DNA from: Bryobacteraceae bacterium
GTDB lineage: Bacteria > Acidobacteriota > Terriglobia > Bryobacterales > Bryobacteraceae
Direction: 5' to 3'
DNA: 64,000 bases
NCBI GenBank assembly: GCA_025056455.1
Contig: JANWVY010000001.1
Coordinates: 629,757 to 693,756 of the forward strand
The position numbers were made by a program, and so were the translations under genes. Below the pieces are notes generated by a model. It saw only the letters and a list, made by a program, of their open reading frames with translations. It was not told the origin of the DNA and did not search any database. Below, in pieces: positions 26,360 through 34,651 of the stretch (position 1 is its first letter; every line of letters starts with the position of its first letter).

Positions 26360-27361
26360 ATGTACGCCGGGTGCCGACAGTTCGACGCTTCCCTCGGAAT
26401 GAGCTCCTTGGCGTTCAATTATCCTGGTAACAGCGCACCTGTCTTGAATCCAGTTGCCAAGCTTTCGGCCCATCTGCCCCCTCTCTGTGTCCAGGGCAAT
26501 CACCTTTGCGCTGGCCAACAGCCGGTTTTGCTGCGAGGCGTTAACCGCTCCGGCCTCGAATACGCAGAGCCTGGCGAAGTGGGATTTCTCGCTTCTGCGG
26601 GCCTTACGGAACACGAAATGGAAACCATCTGCCGCCACTGGGGAGCCTCCATCGTACGCCTGCCGCTCAATCAGGATTGGGCGCTTCAGGGACGGGGCGC
26701 CTTCTCTGACGAAGACTATTTGAGCGCCGTCGATCAAGTCATCGCTTGGGCCGCATCCTTCGGCGCGTATACGCTTCTCGATCTCCAATGGCTTAGCAAA
26801 GAGCAGGAGTTTGGAAAGTTGGCCGACGGCTCGCCGAATCGGATCGCGCCTCTTCCGGATGAAAACTCGCCTCGCTTTTGGCGCAAACTTGCGCTGCGCT
26901 ACCGGGATGAGCCCGGCGTGCTGTTTGATCTCTACAACGAGCCCCATGATTGCTCCCGGGAGGACTGGCGCCAATGGGCCAAGCTTCTGCTACATACGAT
27001 TCGAGAAGTGCATCCGCAGGCGCTTTGCTTTGTCAGTGGAGTCGACTGGGGATATGATTTGCGGGGCGTTTTTCTCGACGAGCCCAACGTGGTGTACTCC
27101 ACCCATGTTTATCCGGACAAAGTGCTGCCCTGGTCGCGCGCCTTTGGCTGTTTCGCAAGCGAGGCGCCGCTGTTTGCGGGCGAATGGGGAGGAACCTCCG
27201 AACATGTGGAATGGGGCCGGCGCTTAGCCGCGTTCTTCCGCCAGCTCCGCATGGGGTGGACGGCCTGGAGCTGGTCCGACTATCCGTACCTCATGCGCCA
27301 CGGGCAACCCACGGAATTCGGCGCCTTGGTGCAACAGGAATTGCGGCGCACAGCCACCTAG
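26360..27361 (+). CDS. glycoside hydrolase family 5-type protein
   Basis: A protein of 333 residues with a GH5 (cellulase) TIM barrel. The entry motif LLRGVNRSGLEY (about 57-69), the beta-4 acid/base in DLYNEPH (Glu194) and the beta-7 nucleophile in FAGEWGG (Glu275) are all in place, with THVYPDK and MGWTAWSWSDYP as further family landmarks. Members hydrolyse beta-glucans, mannans and related chains. The subfamily cannot be told. No signal peptide is obvious, and the first 40 residues are unlikely to be part of the fold; an ATG at 26399 is an alternative start. It lies 36 bases after the apionate lactonase-like gene, so the two may act on one plant cell-wall polymer. Confidence 0.85.
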   Translation: MYAGCRQFDASLGMSSLAFNYPGNSAPVLNPVAKLSAHLPPLCVQGNHLCAGQQPVLLRGVNRSGLEYAEPGEVGFLASAGLTEHEMETICRHWGASIVRLPLNQDWALQGRGAFSDEDYLSAVDQVIAWAASFGAYTLLDLQWLSKEQEFGKLADGSPNRIAPLPDENSPRFWRKLALRYRDEPGVLFDLYNEPHDCSREDWRQWAKLLLHTIREVHPQALCFVSGVDWGYDLRGVFLDEPNVVYSTHVYPDKVLPWSRAFGCFASEAPLFAGEWGGTSEHVEWGRRLAAFFRQLRMGWTAWSWSDYPYLMRHGQPTEFGALVQQELRRTAT

Positions 27362-27373
27362 GAAAGGTGAAGG

Positions 27374-28558
27374 CTAGGCGTTCAAAAACCGTTTCACGTT
27401 GCGCATGGCTTGCCGTGTGCGGTGGCTGTTCTCAATCAGTGCAAACCGGACGTAGCCCTCGCCCAACGGACCAAAGCCAATGCCCGGCGCCACGGCCGTC
27501 AGCGCCTTCTCAAGAAGCAGCTTTGAAAATTCAAGCGAGCCGAGATTCTTGAACCGTTCTGGGATTGGCGCCCACACAAACATCGACCCTTTGGGCCGTT
27601 CCACGTGCCAGCCAGCCCGATGCAGTCCCTCAATGAGAACATCACGCCGTTTCTGATAGACCGCGCAGATCTTTTTGGTCTCTTCTTCGCAATCTCGCAA
27701 AGCGATGATGGCCGCGATCTGAAGCGGTTGAAAGATGCCGTAATCAAGATAGCTTTTAATTCTTGCAAGCGCCCGGATCATCTTCGCGTTGCCCAAGCAA
27801 AAGCCGACCCGCCAACCCGCCATGTTATAGCTCTTCGACATCGAAAAGATCTCAACGGCGTATTCTTTCGCTCCTTCGACTTGTAGAATGCTAGGCGCCT
27901 TATAGCCATCAAAGCAAATATCGGCGTAGGCAAAGTCATGAACCACCATCGTGCCGTGCTTGGCCGCTAGAGCGAGAATCGCCTTGTGGAAATCCAAGTC
28001 CACACACTGCGTCGTGGGATTGTGAGGGAAGGAAATCAGGATCATTTTTGGCGTCCGGCTCGAGGTTCGGTAAAGGTCTTCTAGCCGGTTTAAGAACTCC
28101 GCTGGCGTCGGCATCGGTAACAGGCAGGCGTGGCCCTCGGCCATGATCACGCCGTATTGATGAATGGGATAGGCAGGATTGGGGGAAACGACCGCATCTC
28201 CGGGTCCGATGACAGCAAACAGCAAGTGCGCGAGAGCATCCTTGGCGCCGATGGTCGAAATTGCTTCGGTTTCAGGATCTAGCTTGACGCCGTAGTTGCG
28301 CTCATAGCGCCGGCAGATTTCGAGCCGCAAGTTTGGTAATCCGCGCGACATCGAGTAGCGGTGGTTTTTGGGATTCCGCGCTGCTTCCGCCATCTTGGAC
28401 ACAATGACGCGCGGCGTCGCGCCATCCGGGTTGCCCATGCCAAAGTCGACGACATCGAGCTGTGCAGCACGCATCCTCGCCTTCATTTCGTTGGTCACAG
28501 CGAAAACGTAGGGCGGAAGCTTTTGAATACGATAGAACTCTTCGGAATCTAAAGGCAT
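27374..28558 (-). CDS. alaC: AlaC-type class I aminotransferase
   Basis: A 394-residue PLP enzyme. Similarity to E. coli AlaC (glutamate-pyruvate aminotransferase) is strong along the whole length: RIQKLPPYVFAVTNEMKARMR, FGMGNPDGATP, YSMSRGLPNLR, SFPHNPTTQCVDL, HDFAYADICFDGYKAPSI and the PLP lysine Lys242 in SMSKSYNMAGWRVGF, then ARIKSYLDYGIFQPLQ and GIGFGPLGEGYVRFALIEN. Its role would be alanine synthesis, or a close relative such as a LL-diaminopimelate or branched-chain aminotransferase. It is divergent from the FAD oxidoreductase gene, with only 14 bases between the start codons, so both must have promoters inside each other's coding region or be weakly transcribed. It converges with the GH5 gene at 27361. 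Confidence 0.9.
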   Translation of the reverse strand: MPLDSEEFYRIQKLPPYVFAVTNEMKARMRAAQLDVVDFGMGNPDGATPRVIVSKMAEAARNPKNHRYSMSRGLPNLRLEICRRYERNYGVKLDPETEAISTIGAKDALAHLLFAVIGPGDAVVSPNPAYPIHQYGVIMAEGHACLLPMPTPAEFLNRLEDLYRTSSRTPKMILISFPHNPTTQCVDLDFHKAILALAAKHGTMVVHDFAYADICFDGYKAPSILQVEGAKEYAVEIFSMSKSYNMAGWRVGFCLGNAKMIRALARIKSYLDYGIFQPLQIAAIIALRDCEEETKKICAVYQKRRDVLIEGLHRAGWHVERPKGSMFVWAPIPERFKNLGSLEFSKLLLEKALTAVAPGIGFGPLGEGYVRFALIENSHRTRQAMRNVKRFLNA

Positions 28559-28572
28559 AAACTCTCTATTTT

Positions 28573-29547
28573 ATGGTGCGAGTGCAAGTCCTTGGGGCTG
28601 GGCCGGCAGGGGGCGCTGCGGCGCTTACGGCTTTGCAGGAAGGCGCAGCGGTCGATTTGTTTGAAAAAAGCCCGTTCCCTCGCCAGAAAGTGTGCGGCGA
28701 GTTTCTCTCCCCGGAAACGATAGAGATTCTCGATGGCTTCGGTTTGGCCAGCCTCTTCCTTTCGCAGGCGGCCCGTATGCCGAGAGTGCAGCTCTATTTT
28801 GGCGAGAAGGAGAAGCGCGGCATATTGGCCGAGCCTGCCTATGGTTTGAGCCGGTCGGCGCTCGATTCGCTGTTGCTCGAAACGGCGGTCAGCCGGGGCG
28901 CCCGGCTTCACCGACAGCGGGCGGCTCCCTCCCCGGGCGCGGTGGTCGCCACAGGTCGGCTCGCAGCCACACGCAAGGGCAAGCGCTTGTTTGGCTTTAA
29001 GGCCCACTTCTGCGGGCCACAAAATGACGCGGTCGAGTTGTTCTTCTTGGATGGCCGCTCCTATGTTGGCGTCAGCCCAGTTGAGAAGGGATTCACCAAC
29101 GTCTGCGGTCTGGCCCCCGAAGAGGCGCTGCAAGAGTGCAAGTTTGAAATCGATGAGTATTTGGCGCGACAGCGAATCCTGCGTCAGCGGCTGGAGCCTT
29201 TAGCGCGCCAGGGCGATTGGCTCACCTCGGGGCCGCTTGTTTTTGAGCACCGCTTCGAGTCACCCGAGCTCAACGAGGTCTATTGCGCGGGCGACGCGCT
29301 GTCGTTTGTCGACCCCTTTACGGGCTCTGGCATTCTCTCCGCCCTGCTCACCGGCCGAGAGGCGGGACGCGCTGCGGCGCAAGGGCTCCCCTGCTCCGAG
29401 TATCGTTTGCGTTGCCGTCAACGGATCTTGCCACCCTTCCGTGCAGCCACGTTTTTTCGGAAAGCGCTTTCCGAGGGCTGGGGCTGGTGGCTTGCGCCCT
29501 GGGCGCCGCTTTCCGTGCTCTTCTCCCTCACGCGCCCAAAAATTTAG
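28573..29547 (+). CDS. FAD-dependent oxidoreductase (geranylgeranyl reductase/halogenase-like)
   Basis: A 324-residue flavoprotein. The N-terminal Rossmann motif VLGAGPAGGAAALTALQEG is followed by a QKVCGEFLSPETIEIL stretch, the pattern seen in geranylgeranyl reductase-like and FAD-dependent halogenase/hydroxylase proteins. The second FAD motif YCAGDALSFVDPFTGSGI is near residue 237. It is shorter than most family members (about 380-450 residues). The substrate is unknown; candidates are a polyprenyl chain or an aromatic compound. The 3' end overlaps the fahA stop by three bases (convergent). Nothing links it specifically to the aromatic pathway except position. Confidence 0.75.
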   Translation: MVRVQVLGAGPAGGAAALTALQEGAAVDLFEKSPFPRQKVCGEFLSPETIEILDGFGLASLFLSQAARMPRVQLYFGEKEKRGILAEPAYGLSRSALDSLLLETAVSRGARLHRQRAAPSPGAVVATGRLAATRKGKRLFGFKAHFCGPQNDAVELFFLDGRSYVGVSPVEKGFTNVCGLAPEEALQECKFEIDEYLARQRILRQRLEPLARQGDWLTSGPLVFEHRFESPELNEVYCAGDALSFVDPFTGSGILSALLTGREAGRAAAQGLPCSEYRLRCRQRILPPFRAATFFRKALSEGWGWWLAPWAPLSVLFSLTRPKI

Positions 29548-30755
29548 GCCTGAGAGTTTTCTTCTAAAGCAGCGAGAATGACTCCCCGGCATTCGCCCAG
29601 CCCGATTCGGACAAAGCCAGGGCGTTCGGCCCATCCCCGGAGAATCACTTCATCGCCATCTTCCAAATAACCCCGTTCTTCACCACTCGCCAGGCGTAAA
29701 GGCTGCGTGCCGCGCCAGGTCCTTTCAAGCAAACACGCCTGCGATTCTGGATCTGGGCCGCTCACCGTTCCGGTGCCAATGAGATCACCCGGACGAATCG
29801 GGCAGCCGTTTGAAGTGTGATGTGCAATCATCTGCGCTAGCGTCCAGTGCAGATAGCGAAGGTTTGTACGGCAGATCAGCTCCGGCGTGGAGCAAGTTGG
29901 CGTCCGGATCCAAGCCTCGAGCGTCAGATCGAACGCCCCGTCCGAGCGCTGCTTCAAATAAGGCAGAGGTTGCGGCGCATCGTAGGAGACACGAAAAGGT
30001 TCCAGAGCCTCCCGCGTAATGACCCAGGGCGAGATCGAGGTCGCGAAGTTTTTCGACAGAAAGGGCCCAAGCGGCTGGTATTCCCAGCGTTGGATATCGC
30101 GCGCCGACCAATCATTGAGCAGGCAGATCCCTGCCCAGTGATCTTCCGCTTGGTCAATGCTCACTGGCCGACCCATCATGCTTCCGGGCCCAAGCCAGGC
30201 ACCAAGTTCCAATTCGTAGTCAAGTTCCGCGGTAGGACCAAAGCGGTTTTCCCCAAGCTGGCCACAAGGTCGCCTGACGGGCGTCGGGCTGACCACAATT
30301 GAAGAACTACGGCCATGATAAGCAAGCGGCATCCAGCTGTAGTTCGGGCTGAGCGGTTGGTTAGGTCGGAACATTTTCCCGACATTGCTGGCATGGTGCA
30401 GCGAGCAATAAAAATCGGTGTAATCACCAACCGGCGCGGGCAGATGCAAGATAGCGTCGCGCAGCGGGATCAAGGGCCGCGTTGGCGCACCTTGGCGCAG
30501 AGCCCGGGACAAAGTGAGGCGGAACAGGCGCCGGTCCGAAGCGGACAGCGAAAAATAATCCGCTAGATGGGGCCCCGAGAGCCAGGGGCGGAGATCCAAA
30601 ATCGCGTCTCCAATCGCCACCCCCGGCCGCGGATTGGGATCCACAGCCGTCGAGTAAACGCCAAGAGGCAGGTTTTGAATGGGGAAGTCGCAGCCAGGCA
30701 CATTCGCTAGCTCAACCCAGCTGCGCAGCGCTGGATCGTGGGTCTCGTCGATCAT
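29544..30755 (-). CDS. fahA: fumarylacetoacetase
   Basis: A 403-residue cytoplasmic hydrolase that splits fumarylacetoacetate into fumarate and acetoacetate, the last step of homogentisate (tyrosine/phenylalanine) breakdown. The N-terminal domain starts SWVELANVPGCDFPIQNLPLG. The catalytic C-terminal fold has SLHHASNVGKMFRPNQPL, DYELELGAWLG, LLNDWSARDIQRWEYQPLGPFL and GDLIGTGTVSGPDPESQ, all family hallmarks including the metal ligands. The start at 30755 gives a perfect ATGA overlap with the hmgA stop; an upstream TTG at 30767 is less likely. Neighbouring genes supply the preceding pathway steps, but no maleylacetoacetate isomerase gene lies in the cluster. Confidence 0.95.
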   Translation of the reverse strand: MIDETHDPALRSWVELANVPGCDFPIQNLPLGVYSTAVDPNPRPGVAIGDAILDLRPWLSGPHLADYFSLSASDRRLFRLTLSRALRQGAPTRPLIPLRDAILHLPAPVGDYTDFYCSLHHASNVGKMFRPNQPLSPNYSWMPLAYHGRSSSIVVSPTPVRRPCGQLGENRFGPTAELDYELELGAWLGPGSMMGRPVSIDQAEDHWAGICLLNDWSARDIQRWEYQPLGPFLSKNFATSISPWVITREALEPFRVSYDAPQPLPYLKQRSDGAFDLTLEAWIRTPTCSTPELICRTNLRYLHWTLAQMIAHHTSNGCPIRPGDLIGTGTVSGPDPESQACLLERTWRGTQPLRLASGEERGYLEDGDEVILRGWAERPGFVRIGLGECRGVILAALEENSQA

Positions 30756-31909
30756 TCCGAACGCCAAGAGAGATAGTAGTTGACGTCCTCGGCTGGCAGC
30801 GCAGCGGCAGCCACATGCAAAGGATGAAACGTGTCGATCATCACAGCAAGTTCTTGCGTCTCTTTTTTGCCGATCGATTGCTCGGTACGGCCGGGCTGCG
30901 GTCCGTGCGCCAGGCCATCGGGATGCAAGGTGATGGATCCGTATTCAATTCCACTGCGGCTCATAAACTCGGCGTTGGCGTAGTAAAGCACCTCGTCCGA
31001 CATCACATTGGAGTGATTGTAGGGCGCCGGTACAGCCTGAGGGTCAAAATCATAAGGACGCGGACAGAAGCTGCATACAACAAAGCCATCCCCTTCAAAC
31101 ATCTGGTGCACGGGTGGGGGCAGATGGAAGCGGCCCACGCGAGGCTCAAAGGCATGAATCGAAATGGCCCATGGGTAGTAGTAGCCATCCCAGCCCACAA
31201 CGTCGAAGGGATGGTGGGACAAGGTGAGTTCGGTGAGCTGGTTGTTTTTCTTCACCCACACGGGAAACTCCCCTTTTTCATCGTGAGTTTCGAGATCTAC
31301 AGGCCGGCGGATGTCCCGCTCGCAGTAGGGCGCAATTTCCAGAAGCTGTCCAAACTCATTACGGTAGCGCTTGGGCGTTCGAACATAGCCGCCGCTTTCG
31401 ATGATCAGGAGCTTGCGCGGCTGGTCGGCGAAACGGTAGGTATGCAGGACTCCGCGGGGAATCACCAAATAATCACCTGAGCGGAACGGAATCTTGCCGA
31501 AGGCCGACTCCAGCACACCCTCTCCTTCGCTCACGTAAACAATCTCGTCGCCTTGAGAATTGCGATAAAACACCGTGAGATCTTCGCCCGGGCACACCAA
31601 AGAGATGGTGACCTGGTGATTAAACAAAACCGGGATGCGGTCCATGATGGCCGAGCCTGGCCGGTCCAACAGCCGGGTCCGAAAATGGCGGTGGCGCAGA
31701 GGCTGTTCGGGAGCTTTCTGCCAGTGCAAGTCCGCCACGTGCCGGACGGCCCGCACTGCTGTTGGCGCATGGAGATGATAGAGCAAAGAAGACGGGCCAT
31801 GGAAGCCCAGATTTCCCATCAGCTCCTCGACATAAAGCGCACCCGAAGGTTGACGGAACACTTGGTGCCGCTTGGGAGGGATCTGACCGAGTTGGTGATA
31901 GATGGGCAT
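30752..31909 (-). CDS. hmgA: homogentisate 1,2-dioxygenase
   Basis: A 385-residue non-heme iron dioxygenase that opens the aromatic ring of homogentisate to maleylacetoacetate. Recognisable parts are YVEELMGNLGFHGPSSLLYHL, FYRNSQGDEIVYVSEGEGVL, GDYLVIPRGVLHTYRF, VVGWDGYYYPWAISIHAFEPR, HQMFEGDGFVVCSF and the iron-site HPDGLAHGPQPG near the end. Length is somewhat below the eukaryotic enzyme (about 430-445) but normal for bacterial forms. The ligase stop abuts its start directly (TGAATG at the junction) and its own stop overlaps fahA, so four genes are probably translated from one message. Confidence 0.95.
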   Translation of the reverse strand: MPIYHQLGQIPPKRHQVFRQPSGALYVEELMGNLGFHGPSSLLYHLHAPTAVRAVRHVADLHWQKAPEQPLRHRHFRTRLLDRPGSAIMDRIPVLFNHQVTISLVCPGEDLTVFYRNSQGDEIVYVSEGEGVLESAFGKIPFRSGDYLVIPRGVLHTYRFADQPRKLLIIESGGYVRTPKRYRNEFGQLLEIAPYCERDIRRPVDLETHDEKGEFPVWVKKNNQLTELTLSHHPFDVVGWDGYYYPWAISIHAFEPRVGRFHLPPPVHQMFEGDGFVVCSFCPRPYDFDPQAVPAPYNHSNVMSDEVLYYANAEFMSRSGIEYGSITLHPDGLAHGPQPGRTEQSIGKKETQELAVMIDTFHPLHVAAAALPAEDVNYYLSWRSE

Positions 31910-33814
31910 TCACAACTCCTTGTTCACTGCAGCTGCGGCGGCCTGCTGGATTTGCTCAACCGCTTGTGGGTTTTCAAGCGCCATCAGGTCGCCAGGATCT
32001 TCACCTAAGTAAGCGGCGCGCACGACGCGGCGCATAATCTTTCCGTTCCGAGTTTTTGGCAAAGCGGAGACAAAATGAATCCGGTCCGGCCGAAGTGGCT
32101 TTCCCATCGCTTGGGCCACCCGGTCGCAAAGTCGCGCTGCCAGCGCTTCTCCTGGCTGCAAGGCCACGCAAAAGCCCACCATCGCCGATCCTTTGCGCGC
32201 ATCCGGAACGCCAATCACGGCCGCCTCCACAACCTGGGGATCCGCCACCAAGATCGACTCGACTTCCGCCGGTCCAACCCGTTTGCCAGCGATCTTCAAC
32301 GTATCGTCGCTGCGGCCATGAATGAACCAGTGGCCATCGGCGTCGATCTCGGCCCAATCGCCATGAATCCACATTCCGGGAATGCGCGACCAGTAAGTTT
32401 GCAGATAACGCTCTGGATCGCGCCAAAAGCCGCGTGCTTGCCCAATCCACGGCCCGCGGATTGCGAGTTCTCCCACTGCTTGGCGCACCGGCCGTCCCTG
32501 ATCATCGACGGTGTCTGCCGCCATGCCAGGACACGGGGCGGCAAAACCACACGGCTTGATCGGCGCCAGCGGATGATTGGCGAGAATTCCGCCCGAGCAC
32601 TCTGTGCCACCAGAGTAGTTCATGATGGGAATGCGCCGTTGGCCGACCTCAGCAAATAACCACCACCAAGGATCGGGATTCCAGGGCTCACCAGTCGAGC
32701 CAAAAAGCTTTAAGGCGCTCAGATCCTGGCCTCGGGCAAAGGAGGCGCCATGCCCGGCAAGAGTCCGAATCAAAGTCGGCGAAACGCCCAGCGTGTTCAC
32801 CTGATGACGCGCGGCGAAGGACCACAAACGGCCGGGATCAGGAAAATCAGGAGCACCATCCAACAGGACAATTGTGCCCCCCAAAATCAGAGCGCCATAG
32901 ATGAGCCACGGCCCCATCATCCAGCCCAAATCCGTAATCCAAGAAATCCGGCTGGCCGGACCCGTGTCCATGTGAAAGGCCATATCCTGCGCCGCTTTCA
33001 CTGGGAATCCGCAATGGGTGTGGAGAATCCCCTTAGGCTTTCCGGTTGTGCCGGAGGTGTAGATGATAATCAAAGGGTCTTCGGCGGCAGTGAGTTCCAA
33101 GCTGCTATCACCTTCAGGCCAGTTGAGAAGTTGGTCACGCCGGATCACAAGGTGATGCCGAAGGCTCGGGCACCGGGAGATTGCTTCGCTCACGCTTCGT
33201 TGCGTCTCCACCCACTTGCTGCGCCGAAAGAAGCCCTCGCAACTAATGAGCGCCTTGGCTTCGACGTCGTGAAGGCGGGTTTCGATCGCAGAAGACCCAT
33301 AACCCGAAAACAAGGGGGTGGCGATGGCCCCAATCCTCGCAAGCGCCAGAAGCGCGATGACAGCCTCCAGGGTCATGGGGAGGCAAACCCCGACGGCGTC
33401 ACCTTTGCCGAGCCCGAGGCCGCGAAGTCCAGCCGACCAGCGCAACGTTTCCGCGCGCAATTGTCCGTAACTGAGCCTGCGGATGGAGCCATCCTCGGCT
33501 TCTTCCACCACCGCCAGCCAGTCGTCCGGCCAGCGGAGGCAAGATTCCGCAATGTTCAACCGCGCGCCAACGCACCATTCCGGCCATTCCAATCCGCGGT
33601 CCAGGCGCAGAACCTCGCGATAAGGGGCTTGGAAACGGATGTCGAGAAAGCGAAGCACTTCGGCCGTAAACCAGGCCGGATCCCCCACCGAGCGGCGATG
33701 CAGTTGTTCGAAACTGGCCTCTCCGCTCTGACGCAGAAAGCGTCCCAGTTGGGACTCTTCGAGAAATCTCGTGGTGGGCGTCCAAGCAAACTGGCTCATC
33801 GGCTCTTCACCCAT
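31910..33814 (-). CDS. AMP-dependent acyl-CoA ligase (acetyl/acetoacetyl-CoA synthetase-like)
   Basis: A 634-residue adenylate-forming ligase. The phosphate loop [11 protein letters not shown] is at residues 252-262. The adenine and ribose regions read [31 protein letters not shown] and the catalytic lysine RNGKIMRR close to the end. Overall it looks like acetyl-CoA synthetases (AMP-forming) and acetoacetyl-CoA synthetases, with a long N-terminal region preceding the fold. In this operon, with hmgA and fahA giving acetoacetate, activation of acetoacetate to its CoA ester is a sensible role, though acetate or an aromatic acid is possible. The ATG at 33814 or a second one at 33799 may start it. 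It lies 42 bases after the RidA/CnbZ-like gene. Confidence 0.82.
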   Translation of the reverse strand: MGEEPMSQFAWTPTTRFLEESQLGRFLRQSGEASFEQLHRRSVGDPAWFTAEVLRFLDIRFQAPYREVLRLDRGLEWPEWCVGARLNIAESCLRWPDDWLAVVEEAEDGSIRRLSYGQLRAETLRWSAGLRGLGLGKGDAVGVCLPMTLEAVIALLALARIGAIATPLFSGYGSSAIETRLHDVEAKALISCEGFFRRSKWVETQRSVSEAISRCPSLRHHLVIRRDQLLNWPEGDSSLELTAAEDPLIIIYTSGTTGKPKGILHTHCGFPVKAAQDMAFHMDTGPASRISWITDLGWMMGPWLIYGALILGGTIVLLDGAPDFPDPGRLWSFAARHQVNTLGVSPTLIRTLAGHGASFARGQDLSALKLFGSTGEPWNPDPWWWLFAEVGQRRIPIMNYSGGTECSGGILANHPLAPIKPCGFAAPCPGMAADTVDDQGRPVRQAVGELAIRGPWIGQARGFWRDPERYLQTYWSRIPGMWIHGDWAEIDADGHWFIHGRSDDTLKIAGKRVGPAEVESILVADPQVVEAAVIGVPDARKGSAMVGFCVALQPGEALAARLCDRVAQAMGKPLRPDRIHFVSALPKTRNGKIMRRVVRAAYLGEDPGDLMALENPQAVEQIQQAAAAAVNKEL

Positions 33815-33856
33815 TACGTTCCAACAGTTGGCAACACGGCCATCTTCATAGACCCA

Positions 33857-34609
33857 CTACGACAACATAAGATCCCGCAACGTGCCGCGAACATCCATTT
33901 CGTACTCGATCGTTTCGATGGGAGGCCGGGCGTAATACCAGTGGACGCCATGCCCGGAAGCTTTACCCATCGGCCGCAAGATGTCATCGCGCAAAAATCC
34001 GCCAATGTCATGCACCGTGTAGATTGCTGTCATTGTGGCGTCGGCCCAGCTGAGCCCAAGCCCTTGGAGCCTTCCCTGCATGAGCTTCATCACAAACCGC
34101 GCTTTCTCGCGAATGGCCTCTGGCGAGGTTTCGCCCCGGCGCACAACTTCGTGCGGGTCGAGTGAACCTTCCGGCAACTCCCCAGCGCCTGCCAGAACGA
34201 ACGTGCGCCGTTTGCTTTCGCTCGGCACGGTGTAGCTGAAACCGTAGAGGCAAGGCTGCGCGGGGGGCGAGATTTCTGGGGCAACATTCGTCCGCGCCAC
34301 GGGATTCACCTCTCCCGCTAACAAAATATCCCAGGCCCTGAGTACGGCTACGTAGCCTTTGTTAAACTCCTCGAAACCGGAAAAGCTAAATGGCCTTGGA
34401 GAACGCAACTCAATGCCACAGAGCGCTTGCTTCGGACGGTTCATGCGACGCAGGTGAGCCTCTACGGCCTCAAAGCCCGTTTTGAGATCCAGGGGCTCGA
34501 GGAAACGTGCATGCTCGATTTCATATCCGTTTTGCGCGACGGCGCCGGCTGAGTACGGGCGAATGCCGCTTAAAAAATCATAGCCCCCACGCGGATTCGA
34601 CAGGCGCAT
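33857..34609 (-). CDS. RidA-like protein, CnbZ (2-aminomuconate deaminase)-like
   Basis: A 250-residue protein. The C-terminal half is built like a RidA/YjgF domain: FVLAGAGELPEG, IREKARFVMKLMQGRLQGLGLSWADATM and AIYTVHDIGG. The N-terminal part has a conserved-looking ALCGIELRSPRPFSFSGFEEFN and NPVARTNVAPEISPPAQP. I recall this combination from the family annotated as 2-amino-5-chloromuconate deaminase (CnbZ), but I cannot verify it. If correct, it would remove an amino group from an aminomuconate-like intermediate of aromatic catabolism. It is the first gene of the hmgA-fahA operon. Whether it acts in homogentisate degradation or in a parallel 2-aminophenol-type route is unknown. Confidence 0.5.
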   Translation of the reverse strand: MRLSNPRGGYDFLSGIRPYSAGAVAQNGYEIEHARFLEPLDLKTGFEAVEAHLRRMNRPKQALCGIELRSPRPFSFSGFEEFNKGYVAVLRAWDILLAGEVNPVARTNVAPEISPPAQPCLYGFSYTVPSESKRRTFVLAGAGELPEGSLDPHEVVRRGETSPEAIREKARFVMKLMQGRLQGLGLSWADATMTAIYTVHDIGGFLRDDILRPMGKASGHGVHWYYARPPIETIEYEMDVRGTLRDLMLS

Positions 34610-34651
34610 GGGGCTTATCGTAGCAATGGCAAAGGGCCGACGGGGACGGCG

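Noticed and set aside
28573-29547. The FAD oxidoreductase as a substitute for HpnE
   Set aside because: It resembles geranylgeranyl reductase or halogenase-type proteins, is far from the hopanoid operon, and shows no HpnE-type amine-oxidase layout.
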